A stretch of DNA of 64,000 nt from Bromus sterilis (Eukaryota; Streptophyta; Magnoliopsida; Poales; Poaceae): assembly GCA_950022295.1 (NCBI GenBank), contig OX465599.1, positions 279,145,501 through 279,209,500 on the forward strand, given 5' to 3'. Positions 35,140 to 47,089 of the stretch are shown here, in pieces. Position 1 is the first letter of the stretch. Every line of letters starts with the position of its first letter. A model generated the notes under the pieces. That model worked only from the letters and a program-made list of their open reading frames with translations, was not told the origin of the DNA and ran no database searches. A program made the position numbers and the translations under genes.

Positions 35140-35304
35140 TTAGTCACCTTATTTTCTTTTGGGGCTGGGTGTGTGCCCTTGTAAACAACACCTTGAACAA
35201 TTATGTATGGATCTTTTGGTCACCCTCTGTGTTAATTGTGAGAATTATGCTTTCCTCTAGACATTACATGCCTAGAGCTTCTAATCTACTATTTTTGTGT
35301 CCCC

Positions 35305-38300
35305 ATGAATAACACAACAAATACGAATTGGAAGGTGTTATGTTGGAATGTGAGGGGGCTCAATTCTGAGGCTAGGCAACTTGCAGTAAAACAGAAAATT
35401 AATGAAAGTGGTTGCACTATTATTTTACTATAAGAGACTAAATGTGGTTTTTTTAGCATAGAATGATCAGGAAATTTTTCCCTAGGAGGTTTGATAATTT
35501 TGCTTATGTCCCATCTAATGGAGCTTCTGGGGGTATCCTCATTGTGTGGACCTCTGCTGTGTTTACTGGCATTCTCAAGCAATCTCATTCCTTTGGCATG
35601 GTTGTTAATATTACTTCTGTTCATAACTCTGAGAGTTGGACTCTAGTAAATGTCTATGGCCCTTGTTCTGGCCCTTCCAGAGATGATTTTGTTCAATGGC
35701 TTTATGACCTCCAAATTCCCTTTGGGGACAAATGGTTGCTGCTGGGAGAATTTAACTTCATCAGATGTACTGAGAACAGAAACTTACCTGGTGGTAATAT
35801 TAATGACATCTTCCTCTTCAATGAGATCATTGGCCATCTTGGGCTTATTGAATTACCACTGAAGGGTAGACAGTACACTTGGTCCAATATGCAGGATGAA
35901 CCTTTATTAGAGCAGCTTGATTGGTTTTTTACCTCTTCTAAATGGACCATCATGTATCCTCAAACCCTGGTTTTCCCTTTGGCCAGAACTGCTTCAGATC
36001 ATGTCCCTTGTGTTGTTTCTATTGAAACCACAATACCCAAAGCCCATATTTTTAGGTTTGAAAATTACTGGGTTGATTTTCCTGATTTCATGGAGTGTGT
36101 TGAGCAGAGATGGAACAGACCCTGCTATAGAGATAACAGTGCTAAGAGGATTTCTGCCAAGTTTAAATCCTTGAGGAAAGCCCTTAAATCATGGAGGATC
36201 CCCAATGTTAAAGCTCTCATTAGTGATTGCAACAAGGTTATTCTGGTGTTTGACTCTCTGGAGGAAGCCAGACCACTCACTGTACCTGAGAGAAATGTTA
36301 GGAGAATTGTGAAGTTGCATCTGGAGGAAACCCTGAAACTGCAGAACATATATTGGAAGCAGAGGTGCACTATCAGGAATATTAAGGTTGGTGAGGAAAA
36401 TTCTCAATTTTTCCAATCCATGGCAACTGAGAGGTACAGGAGGAATGCTATCTCTAATATCAAAGATGCCAATGGTGATATGGTCTATGACCATCATATC
36501 ATGCAGGGGATGATATGGTCTGATTTTCATAGCAGAATGGGCACTTCTCAGGGTATTCAACTTGGTTTTGATCTGGAGGATTTGATCCATCCTGTGGATG
36601 GACTACATGAGCTCTCTGCACCTTTTTTTGATAAAGAGGTGGAATATGTCATCAAGGAAATGCCATCTGATAGAGCTCCTGGACCTGATGGGTTCTCAGG
36701 ACTCTTTATTAAGAAATGTTGGGCATTATTAAGGATGATTTTTTGGCTCTGGTGAGGATTTTTTTCAATGGTTCTTTGGACATTGAGTGCCTCAATACAT
36801 CCTTAATCACCATGATACCTAAGAAGTTGGGGGCTGAAACAATATCTGATTACAGACCTATCTCCCTTACAAATGCCTGCCTCAATTTTTTTGAAAAAAC
36901 TCCTTTCTAATAGATTGCAGAAGGTGATCCTCAAATGCATTCACAGAAATAAGTATGGTTTTCTCAAACACAGATCCATCCAGGATTGCTTGGCCTGGTG
37001 TTATGAGTATATACACCAACGCCAAACTTCAAAGAGGCCCTTAGTGCTTCTAAAATTGGACTTTGCCAAGGCCTTTGATACCATTGAACATGACATTATC
37101 ATCAAGATTTTGCAATACAAGGGTTTTGATGACAGATGGGTTGGCTGTGTCAAATTGCTTCTGTCTTCTGGTACTTCTTCTATCCTTCTCAATGGAATTC
37201 CTGGTAATCAGTTTCAGTGCAAGAGGGGAGTCAGACAAGGAGACCCATTGTCACCACTTCTATTTGTCCTTGCAGCTGATCTGCTCCAATCTGTGGTTAA
37301 TAGAATGTGTGCTGATGGCCAACTTACACTTCCTATTCCCAATAATAACCCTGATTATCCTATTTTACAATATGCTGATGACACCTTGCTGGTGATGCCT
37401 GCCTGTGAGACAAAATTGCCAGCCTTAAAGGATATGTTGAGTAACTTTGCTGATTCCACTTGGCTACATGTGAATTACAGTAAATCCATGTTGATCCCTT
37501 TAAATGTGCCTGAGAATACTGTCTCCAGTTTATCTGCTACCTTGGGTTGTACATTAGGAAGTTTACCCATTAGATATCTGGGTCTCCCTATGGGGACTAC
37601 TAGGCCTTCTATCTCTGACCTGTCCCCTTTGGTTCATAGAATTGAAAGAAGGTTGTCCTCTGCTTCATGTTATCTCAATCAAGGTGGCAGATTGAAACTT
37701 CTTCAGTCTGTTTTGACTTCTATGCCTATCTATCATCTGTGCACACTAGCATTCCCCAAAGGTATCATCAAACAGATTGAGAGAATTCGAAGGCAGTGTT
37801 TATGGAGAGGCAATAGTGAGAATCCTAGACAATCCCTTGCTGCTTGGGATTCGGTTTGCAGACCAAAGAACAAAGGGGCCTGGGTGTTCTCAATATCCAT
37901 ACTCACAATGAGGCTCTGCTGCTGAAGCATCTGCATAAGTTCTATAATCATGATGATGTACCCTGGGTGTCCTTGATTTGGGATGCCTATTATCACCATA
38001 TGATTCCTCATAAAACTCAAGCTTGTGGTTCCTTTTGGTGGAAGGATGTTTTCAAAGGTGCTGATAAATATTGTGCTTTGGCTAACCCCACAATTGGATG
38101 TGGGATGTCTATCTCCCTGTGGGATGATGCTTGGATTCTGGATGGGGCTAGCAAACTGGCTGTCAGATTTCCCCATCTTCACTCATTTTCCGTGGACCAG
38201 TCTATCAGTGTATATGATTTCAAACAGTTGTATAATGTGCAGGATGACTTTCATCTACCACTGTCCGTTGAAGCTCACTCTGAGTTGCTTGGATTGAATT

Positions 38301-38908
38301 CTATTCTTTCCTCTGTATAACTGTCTGAAAGTGTTGACAAGTGGGTCTGGCCTCATAGCAAGGGCCTGTTCAGTAGTAAATTTGTTTATAACTCTACTTT
38401 TGGCAATATTCAAGTGGACCAAACTCTTAAGTTGATCTGGAAATGTTCATGCACTCTTAAAATCAAGGTTTTTGGGATGGCTCCTGCTGATGGACAAACT
38501 TAATACCAGAGATATGATGAAGAGAAGACATTGGAATGTGGAAGATGATACATGTGTTCTATGCAGCTCAACTTCCTTGGAGGACATTTTACACCTTTTT
38601 TCACCTATAACTTAAGTCATAGGATCTGGAATTATCTTGGGATCAATTGGGAACAAGGGCATAATCTTAGTACATACCAGTTGGCTTTTAACACCATGAG
38701 GGATTTTGGTTTCCCTTTCTTCCCTGAAGTAGTCTTTACTGCTGCCTGGAGAATATGGACTATCAGAAATGCTAAAATCTTTATAAATGAAAGAGTGGCC
38801 TTCAGTACCTGGAGACACAATTTCATTCATGACATCACCCTCCTCTCCCATAGGATCAAATGTAAATTCAAGGAAGATTTATTAACTTGGATTAGATCTC
38901 TCCCATAG
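35305..38908 (+). pseudogene. LINE ORF2: endonuclease and reverse transcriptase, broken
   Basis: ATG 35305 begins with the endonuclease start WKVLCWNVRGLN. A stop in the ETK motif (about 35431), a 1-nt loss near 35460 and frameshifts near 36725, 36885 and 37880, plus a stop at 38318, break it. Endonuclease continues with VNVYGP, LLLGEFNF (GDFN expected, Asp changed to Glu) and SDHVP near 36000. Reverse transcriptase: YRPISLTN (36850), LKLDFAKAFD (37050), RQGDPLSPLLF (37240) and YADD at 37371-37382. A zf-RVT-like domain lies at 38430-38660. The family nicks DNA and primes reverse transcription at the target; this copy cannot. Confidence 0.92.
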
Positions 38909-39005
38909 GCTAGAGTGGTCTGGTTATCTCAACCATTACCCCCTATAAGTATATCTTCTCCCTCCGACCCCCTCCCCTGTACTCCTTGCTGTTGCGTTAC
39001 TTTTC

Positions 39006-39056
39006 AATAAAGTGCTGTGAGGCTTTTTGCCTTACAGTTTTAAAATTAAAAAAAAA
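39006..39056 (+). terminator. Poly(A) signal and A-rich tail of the LINE
   Basis: AATAAA at 39006-39011, about 40 nt before an A-rich end. It marks the LINE 3' terminus, after which element L sequence resumes. Confidence 0.8.
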
Positions 39057-39058
39057 TG

Positions 39059-39461
39059 TGATAGGTTGCATTTATCTTATGATCCTAAAAACCGTGTTGA
39101 AAACAATACATGTGTGCTTGTAGGTCATGAACAATATGATTTATGTGATAGTTATATTCTTGATGTTGTTCATGATACTACTGAAAATTACTTTGAGAGA
39201 GGAAAGCTTGGTTGTAGAAACTTTCATATTACAAAAACACCTCTCTTTATGATGAAAGTTTTGAAGTTATTCTTGTTCCACCTTACTATGCATGTCAATT
39301 TTTTCTTCTTTGATTTATTTCCTTACAAGATGCCTATGCATAGGAAGTGGGTTAGGCTTAAATGTTTATCATATTTGCTTCCTTATTCTCTCTTTTGCTT
39401 CAAAATTCTTATTCTTGTGAGAGCATATTTTATGATCTTCATGCCTAGCTTAAAGGCGTAA
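39059..39461 (+). pseudogene. Unrecognised ORF of element L, last part
   Basis: The frame resumes after the LINE: DPKNRVENNTCVL, then LCDSYILDVVHDTTENYFER, GKLGCRNFHITK, matching the M protein. It ends at 39461 just before AAAGCGCTTGTTGGGAGGCA, a segment also found in M (about 26395-26420, reversed). The hydrophobic stretch at 39290-39440 may be non-coding rather than a membrane segment. Confidence 0.55.
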
Positions 39462-42281
39462 AAGAAAGCGCTTGTTGGGAGGCAACCCAAGATGTTTTTT
39501 ACTTTTTTTTTAGTGGTCTTGATGATTGTTACTACTGTAGAAACATCATGGTATCTTTATTTTCAAGCTTTGTGCCAAGTTATAGCCTCATATGACTAGG
39601 GAAGCGAAAGTTGTGACACGCTGTCCAGAAAACAGATTTTGTCTTCGTGACGGGAAAAATCGGATCAAATCACCAGTTCATATTTTTGAGCTGAAGTTTT
39701 TACACAGCATGCTCTATACAATCGCGGAACTTCCGTATGCTATGAGTTTTTTGATTTGAGTTGCAAAAGTGCCCCTAAAAAATTCTTTACTACCTGTTGT
39801 TCTGTTTTTCACAGATTCTGCCACGTTCTGTCTCTCCTAACTTTTGCAAACCTTAAGCTTGCTTTTCTTTGCAAAAACCTTTCAGAAATCTTTAGAAACA
39901 GTAGCTCTTCAAGAATATATTTATAACCAGTGGGGAAAATTATTTTATTAAGGGTACTAACCTCTCTAATCAGCTTATGATGAGTTATGTATGAAGGGAA
40001 TTTTCAAGTGTGCGATGGAAGATGATGAAAGAAGATCTAGGAGTGTCAAGCGCTCAAGCTTGGGGATGCCCCCATGGATCCCCAATAAATATTCAAGGAG
40101 ACTCAAGCGTTTAAGCTTGGGTATGCCCCCGTGCATCCCCTTCTACATCAACAATTATCAGTTCGTCCTTCGTCTCACTATATTTTTATCACTTCATGCG
40201 TTATGTGCTATGCTTGGAGCGTCTCGCTCTTAGGTTTTATTTTTAGTTTTCTTTATCCTTGATTGATGTTCATAACAAGTTAGACCCCTTCTTACTTTGT
40301 GTGGGAGAGAAACACGCTCCACTTCCAAAATCTACAACACATCATAGGATTCTTCATGCCTATCTTTTTGCTGTTGTGTGTTCTTTATCTTTTCATAGCT
40401 ACTGCCATGTTTATTTTTAGCCTTAGTTTGTCTTTAGAAAGAGCCTTGGATTTTGTTTAGTTTGTTGCTGGAAATCTCTTTAGTTTTCATGTTTATCTTG
40501 TTAAGAGAGTTGGTTGTTGCACTGGGTTGTGTCTTGTCTTGAAAGTAGGTAATTGAGGTTGCTATTTAATTTTAGTAGTAACTTGAAATAGTTTTGAGGC
40601 ATTGATGTGAGTAATGTTTGAACTTTTGGTGTGAAGAGCTCTAGCTTATTAGTGATAGGTGTAGTATTTTTGGCAATCCATGTTTATTTTCAAAAACCTA
40701 CAAAACTAGTTGAGAAATCTAGCTACTAGATGGATCACTACTCTTCTGAGGGGCCGAATATTAGAGTACACTCACGTACCATGAGTCGAGGATGCGCAAG
40801 GATAACTAAACCCCCATACACTCCTCCTCGGGGTACTTGTCTCTTTGTGAACCTCCTCATTAGATTGAGAGTTACCGATAATAAGTGCATGAGTTCTTCG
40901 GACTAATGTAAGTATTGAAAGTTGACACTTCCATCTCCTCATATTTGCTAGCCTCTCCTGTGTCGTGCTTTGCCTCCTTCTCACTCCGTGAGTTGGCGTC
41001 CACCTTCGCCGGTACATCCAAACCCTTGGCATGATACGATATGTCATCATTAACCTCCTTATATCCCTCCTCAAAACAACCACCATACCTACCTATCAAG
41101 GCATTTACATAGCCTTTCCGAGATATATTGCCATGCAACATCCACCTCTTCATGACTTGATCTTCATGTCATACATGTTCCTGCTACACTGGGAACAACA
41201 TACATTGCATACATCATGATAGCTACATATTCTTTATGATTTTAGTACCTTGTAAAGTGTGAAATATCTTCTATACCCTCTTGTAAATTAGAGTGTTGCC
41301 CTTAAGTGAGGAAAATATCCCAAAGTGGACAAAATAAAAGATCCCAAAGTTGACAAAATAAAAGATCCCAAAGAGGACAAATGAGAGTTAAATAGAAAGA
41401 GCCATTGAGGCCACCAAAAAAATCCAAAAAAATAGAAAAAATAGAAAAAGAAAAATAAAAAGAGAGAAAGGGGCAACACTACTATCCTTTTGAAAGATCC
41501 ACACTAGTACTCCCTCTTATCCTTGTACTCCATGGAGATGATCATTCATGCATATAGCTATGTGGGGACCTTCACACTATAGAACTTGGCTTGCATATTC
41601 TCAGGATGAGCCTCCTCAAAAGAGCTCTAGGTCTTCAGGAGAGAGCAAGTTAGATGCACCCCCACTAGTTCCTTTGGAGAGCTTTTCAGCTCATATGTGC
41701 ATCCGTTGCATGGAAATACCTACTCCTCACATCATATCTATTATTTGGCCTTCTCACCTATGATTGTCCTCAATGATGTGATCCTTTCTCACCCTTATTG
41801 TCTTCTTCCTCCACCATATTTCTCTCTTTGCCATCCTAAGTGTCAACTTTCGTGCTTCCGCTCATCCATTGCATGAGTGCTCAAAATATCGAAAAGGAGT
41901 GGATCAAATTGACTTGTACCTGGCTAGTGGTCTGGGGACGAGTCAAGATAAGATTCCAAAGAAGACCAAGTGTGAAACTTTAGTAGATTGAGTTGTCAAC
42001 AAAAAATATTTTTTCTCGTATTCCCTATCCCCCTTCTTGCACGCAAACACCATTTGGAGACATTCCAGTCACGGACAGCGAGAGCTCTTGCACCTAATGT
42101 TCTTTGGTTACTTGTTTCGATTCTAATATAGACTCTTGCATGTTATGACTTGAATTGAATCACATACCTTGATTGCTTTACTTTTCAAAGTCCTTATATG
42201 GTTGCTGGCATGTCACCACCGAAATTATGCTTGTTATCATTTACCTACTCGAGGACGAGCAGGAATTAAGCTTGGGGATGT
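39462..42281 (+). other. L internal untranslated region
   Basis: It is similar to M (in reverse). AAGCTTGGGGATGCC-type polypurine motifs occur at 40056-40070 and 40113-40127, and the functional one just before the 3' LTR (42268-42281). No coding sequence is supported. Confidence 0.65.
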
Positions 42282-42572
42282 TCATACGTCTCAAATGTAT
42301 CGGTAATTTCTGCTCGCTCCATGCATGTTTTGTGTGATATTGCTATGATCTAGATACACTTTCATACACTTTTGATCATATTTGGACTAACCTACTAACT
42401 CAGTGCACCCCAGTGCCAGTTCCTGTTTTCTGCTGTTTTTCTATTTCAGTTTTTCCCCATATAAAAAGTGCTCCAAAAATCCGGGAAAATCAGATAAAAG
42501 TCAGCGTGTCGGAAGCTTCCAGAGCCCCGAAGGAGGGCCAGGGGGCCACCACTAGGTGCCTAGGTGTCCACC
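42282..42572 (+). repeat. 3' LTR start of L (291 bp, truncated)
   Basis: TCATACGTCTCAAATG (first TG changed to TC), matching 27797-28092. It is cut at 42573 by another LTR start; CCACC (42568-42572) would be the duplicated target. Confidence 0.85.
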
Positions 42573-42952
42573 TGATACGTCTCAAACATATCGATAATTT
42601 CCGCTCGCTCCATGCATGCTTTGTGTGATATTTCTATGATCTAGATACACTTTCATACACTTTTGATCATATTTGGACTAACCTACTAACTCAGTGCACC
42701 CCAGTGCCAGTTCCTGTTTTCTATTTTTTTCTCTTTCAGTTTTCCCCCATATAAAGAGTGGTCCAAAAATCCGGGAAAAATCAGATAAAAAATCAGCATG
42801 TCGGAAGACTCCCGAAGCCCGAAGGAGGGACAGGGGGCCACCAGAAGGCACCCAGGCGGCCACCTTCACCTGGCCGCGCCAGGGGGGCGCCTAGGCCACT
42901 GGTGGCCCCCCTGGATGCCCCTTCGCCTATGTATTCTCCGTCACGGGAAACT
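42573..42952 (+). repeat. L3: LTR start of a further L-family copy (380 bp)
   Basis: TGATACGTCTCAAACATATC; runs in parallel with 27797 onward until cut at 42953 by a Tat-like LTR. The remainder lies outside the window. Confidence 0.85.
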
Positions 42953-43886
42953 TGTCGGGGGGATGGATCAGGCCCATAGACCCGGCATTAGAAACCTCTG
43001 GGCCGACTTACATATGAAGGCCCACAAAGAAGAGTCGGCCAGGAGTCTGACGTGCCAAGCGTGAAGATTGAAGCCCTAGTAGGAATTCGACTTACCTTGT
43101 ATAGCACGTAGCAAACTCGTAAAGTAGAATAGAACTCCACATCGAGTAGGGGTCGGACTCTTGGAATCCCGGGACCCGGCACCTTTATAGGCCGAGGTCC
43201 ACGGGAGCCAGAGAAGGACTTACCTCAAGCCAGGACTAGACAACTCGCGCTATAACCTAGATCTCCACGAGACTAAGGTTGCGAAACATCATCACTGTAA
43301 TCGATAAGACCGGATCTTCCTATTGAGGAGTCGATCCCACAATAGTCAAGAAGCAGGAGTAGGTATTTACCGCATGGACGGGGCCGAACCTGGGTAAACC
43401 GCCGAGTCGCATGTCTATGTCGACTCTCTCCTCGAATTCGCCTCGCAGCAAAGGTCCCATGATAAGTCTGAATCTACGGACATCTGCCGTGACTTCCCCA
43501 CGACAGTTGGCGCACACCGTGGGGACTGCGCTCGCAAGTGATGAGATTCTAGGGGGAGATCTGCAAGGTATGGAAGGATTCGTGGCTGGGAGAATCGCCA
43601 AGAGCTGACATGGAAAGCTCTGCATCGAAGACTCGACTTGGGGCCCTGACGCTAATTCCGTCGAATCCGGTTATCGGGTCCCGATCGAGTCTATTCATAT
43701 CTTCATTGGGAAGACAGACGGATCTGAGCCAAAGCCGGATCCTGAAGTCCCCCTGGAAACCTCGAGTCGGCGACATGCCGGATCAAGGCACACTTTTTTG
43801 GTTTCATCGCTGTATCTCCAGAGTCGGCGCGCTCTGTCGAGTCCCTGACACCCGACGCCTCGGAAGAACATCTGACGCTAACTCGC
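42953..43886 (+). mobile_element. Tat2: Tat-like gypsy element, 5' LTR and leader only
   Basis: The LTR is 42953-43505 (553 bp), TGTCGGGGGG to CCCCACGACA. The primer-binding site TGGCGCACACCGTGGGGAC is at 43508-43526. The leader 43527-43886 has no frame I can support as gag. It is cut at 43887 by the Athila-like element. The LTR is unrelated to the 448-bp LTRs at 5399 and 14540. Confidence 0.8.
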
Positions 43887-45511
43887 TGATACGTCCAAAA
43901 CGTATCTATAATTTTTGCTTGCTCCATGCATGTTTTGTGTGACTTTGCCATGTTTTTCTTGAACTTTCATACACTTTTGAGCATATTTGGACTAATCTAT
44001 TAACCCGCACCCAGCTGCCAGTTGCTGTTTTCTGCTGTTTTTGTATTTCAGGTTTTCCGTCCATTAAAAGTGCTCCAAAAAATCCGGAAAAATCAGATAA
44101 AAAATCAGCGACGCGGAAGCTTCCGGAATCACCAAGGCAGCGGAGGGGGGCCACCACAGGGACTCTAGAAGGGTCCCTGGCGCGGCCCGCCTCCTGGCTT
44201 CCCTGTGGGTCCCCTCGACACCCCCTCCACCTATATTTAGCCCTCGGGGTGGAAACCCCTAATATCGATCTCTTTTCCGCGAACTCGCCTCTGTACCGCT
44301 GCCGCCGCCGTTTCAAGATCGGGGCTGCCTGGAGAAGCTGTCCGGCACCCTGCCGGGAGGAGGAACCCCCTCCGAGAGACCATCCATAACCATGGACGCC
44401 TCCCAGAAGTACCATGAGTAGTCCCCCTTTGACCATGGGTCCGTGACCAGTAGCTATGTGATGTACCTCTCCGTTCTTTGTGCTTCCACTTTCGAGACCT
44501 CGTGAGCTTCCTTACATGATCGAGGAACTTTTGTAATTTCTGCTGTTGCTATGCTGAGTTTGCTGGGATCTGATGGATTATGAGACTATGTTCAGATTGT
44601 GATGAGTAATATATTTGGTTCTTCTCTTTTATATTTTGTTCTTGAGTAAATTCTTGCATGTTCTCCGTTCTAGTATTTTACTTTGGCCAAGTAGTTTGTT
44701 TCAACTCCAAGAGGGAGCGTTATTCTTGATTGTGGGTTCAGCCCCTTGATGTCTAGCTTGAGTGACAGAAACATGAGACTAGGGGATGTGCTGTTGCCAC
44801 CAGGGAGAAAAACAACGGTTCTTGTATCCGCGGGTGCAAGGATTGTTTACTTTACGCAAAGTTCTTTTAATGCAGTTGTCTGTTGCTTTGAGTTTACACT
44901 TTGGGTGGGATTCGCAACTTAATCCCAGCGAGATGTTCTGGATAGATATCTCAAGCTGGATGATTCGTAGTAGATGCAGTTGGATTTCGGTCTACTTACC
45001 TTGGCGTACTGCCCATTTCTTTTGAGCCCTTCCTTTCTTTGCAGCATAGTTAGCATTGCGGTGCCTTCATAATTCTATCAATTGCCCAGCTGTGATTTGT
45101 TTACCTCGCTAGCACTTTTATCGTCTTTTGGGAGAGAGACATCACTAGTGAAAATCACGGGACCCCGGTCCATCTTCACATCACTGTTTACATCCTTAGT
45201 TTACTTTCAGTCTTTACTTTCAGTTGCCACTATTATTATCTCTTGCGTTGATCCTTGGTAAACAGCAAGGCCAGAGGAATTGACAACTCCTCTGTACTCG
45301 TTGGGAGCAAGTTATTTGTATCTGTGTGCAGGTCCAGGTGAAGCTAGCAACCTCGGCACCATTGTTCACTTTACCACCTTCTTGTATTTCTGCGAGTCCT
45401 ACTGGAGACAAACCTTGGTATCTTCACCGAGGGAAATTTGCTGCTACGCTACATCTCACCTTCCACTTGGGGTAACCAACGAGGAGTGAGAGAACTATTC
45501 TCACTGTATCA
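43887..45511 (+). repeat. 5' LTR of the Athila-like element
   Basis: Starts TGATACGTCC, ends TGTATCA, 10 nt before the primer site. Contains a GC-rich leader around 44140-44350. No gene. Confidence 0.85.
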
Positions 45512-45521
45512 AGCTAATTTA

Positions 45522-45540
45522 TGGCGCCGTTGCCGGGGAC
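45522..45540 (+). other. Primer-binding site, tRNA-Asp(GUC)
   Basis: TGGCGCCGTTGCCGGGGAC; the first 18 nt are an exact complement of the plant tRNA-Asp 3' end including CCA. Confidence 0.93.
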
Positions 45541-45665
45541 TCCAGTCTACAAGATAGGGGAGTTGCACACTATCTTTTATCTTTGCTTTTTAGTCTTGTT
45601 AGTTTAACTTTTAGTTTTTACTTTTGTGTCCCTTATCAAAAATACCAAAAATACCTGCTGCTACT

Positions 45666-47089
45666 ATGGGTTCCAATGAAAACACCAAGTTGTGTGACTT
45701 CACTAGTCACAACAACAATGACTTTATCTGCACTCCTATTGCTCCACCTGCCACTTCAGCACCTTCTTATAAAATTAAACCTGCTCTGCTTAATCTTGTT
45801 ATGAAAGATCAATTCTCAGATGCTAGAGAGGACGCTGCCTTGCACTTAAACAATTTTATCGAGCTCTGTGATATGAAAAAGTACAAGGAAGTGGATGGAG
45901 ACATCATCAAGCTAAAGCTTTTTTCCTTTCTCTTTGAGAGGAAGAGCCAAGGAGTGGCTGCAATCCTTACCCAAGAACAGTATCGATTCTTGGAGTAAAT
46001 GCAAAGATGCTTTTATAGGGAAGTACTATCCCCCTGCTAAAATTATTCAATTGAGGAGTAACATTATGAATTTCAGGCAATTGGATAATGAACACGTTGC
46101 CCACGCATGGGAACGTATGAAGACGCTTGTCAAGAACTGCGCCACAGATGGACTGACTACCTGGATGGTTATCCAGACTTTTTATGCAGGCTTGAACTTT
46201 ACCTCACGGAACCTGTTAGATTCGGCCGCGGGAGGAACTTTTATGTCAACCACACTTGGTGCTGCCACAAAGCTACTTGATGAGATGATGTTGAACTACT
46301 CTCAGTGGCACACCGAAAGATCTCCAACTGGTAAGAAGGTAAATTCTGTGGAGGAGATCTCCTGTCTAAATGAAAAGGTTGACCTAATCATGTCTCTACT
46401 TACCAAGCAGGCTCCTATTGATCCTCAGGATGTTCCTTTAAATTCCTTGGTTGCTCAAGAACAAGTAGATGTGAACTTTGTCTCTAGAAACAACTTCAAC
46501 AATAATGCTTATAGGAGTAATTTTGGTAGCAACAATCCTAGGCCTTTCCCATCCAACAACTATGGGAACAACAACACTTATCCTAGCACCAAAAACTCCA
46601 CCTTTGAACTAGAGACCTTGCTCAAAGACTTTATCAGTACCCAAAAAGCCTTCAACAAGAATGTGAAAGAAAAACTAGCTAAATTAGATCATCTTTGTTT
46701 GAAGGTAGACAACTTAGCCCTTGATGTTGAGTTGTTAAAAATTAGAACCTCTCCCCTTGAGGAGAGTAAGGTCACTCCTATTAATGCTATCCAGTTACAA
46801 ATCAATGAAAATATTAGGATGATGGCTAAACTCAAAGGAAGATGGGCTAGAGAAAAAGAGGACGAAGAAAGAAATAAGAGCCTTCCTACCTACCACACAG
46901 TAGCCACTATCCAAGTAGTTGAGGATGTCCAAACAGTTAGCACCCATCACACCCCTAGTCCCACTGGACCTACCAATGGTGATGCTACCACCTCAACCAT
47001 AGATGAAGAAACCTCTATGAACATAGAGGCTTTCAAACAAGTGAGCCTAAATGATATCACTACCTCCTTCATAGATAGTAGTGACCTAG
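45666..47089 (+). pseudogene. gag: Gag of the Athila-like element, frameshifted and cut
   Basis: ATG 45666 (MGSNENTKLCDF). One extra T in a T run near 45916-45922 shifts the frame; reading continues in the 45934 frame. The retrotransposon gag domain shows GRAKEWLQSLP, SWSKCKDAFIGKYYPP, then RNLLDSAAGGTFM and LLDEMMLNYSQWH. An Asn-rich linker and a coiled-coil-like stretch (46610-46760) follow. The ORF ends only because T2 inserted at 47090; CCTAG (47085-47089) would be the duplicated target. Without the single-base shift the frame is clean, so this element was fairly young when hit. Confidence 0.92.

Larger units (their letters stand above)
30341..39058 (+). mobile_element. Plant L1-type LINE, 5'-truncated, carrying a solo LTR
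   Basis: It contains the C-terminal part of ORF1 (34317-35139), ORF2 with endonuclease, reverse transcriptase and zf-RVT (35305-38908), a poly(A) signal (39006-39011) and an A-rich tail ending about 39056. A probable imperfect target duplication is TGTTAGGTTG (30331-30340) and TGATAGGTTG (39059-39068). The 5' border is therefore tentative. Without the solo LTR at 30464-34267 it is about 4.9 kb. It interrupts the ORF of element L. All frames are broken. Confidence 0.8.
27797..42572 (+). mobile_element. L: non-autonomous gypsy element on the plus strand, split by a LINE
   Basis: 5' LTR 27797-29442, tRNA-Asp-type primer site 29453-29470, a broken unknown ORF (29635-30336 continuing at 39059-39461), a long untranslated region (39462-42265), a polypurine-like AAGCTTGGGGATG and the first 291 bp of the 3' LTR (42282-42572). 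The LINE at about 30341-39058 interrupts the ORF. There is no gag-pol. The LTR ends and primer site resemble, from memory, the Sabrina/WHAM/Fatima-type families of Triticeae; I cannot verify which. The first 290 bp of the two LTRs differ at about 20 positions by eye. Confidence 0.8.
43887..47089 (+). mobile_element. Athila-like gypsy element, 5' LTR and gag
   Basis: 5' LTR 43887-45511 (1625 bp), TGATACGTCCAAAACG to TCACTGTATCA, distantly similar to the L LTR. TATA-like TATATTTA at 44232-44239. The tRNA-Asp primer site is at 45522-45540 and gag begins at 45666. It is cut within gag at 47090 by T2. This may represent the autonomous group whose enzymes moved L and M: it shares the primer type and LTR similarity, an inference. 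Confidence 0.85.

Noticed and set aside
41288..41479. Phenylalanine-rich frame
   Set aside because: A-rich low-complexity stretch of the L untranslated region.
42573..42952. Tandem duplication of the L 3' LTR rather than a new insertion
   Set aside because: Not fully excluded: the second copy begins exactly at an LTR terminus inside the first, which an insertion explains best, but the right border is outside the window.
45522..45540. Possible tRNA-Asp gene fragment
   Set aside because: Only the complement of the 3' end is present, at the expected primer-site position; no cloverleaf around it. The same applies to the other primer sites.
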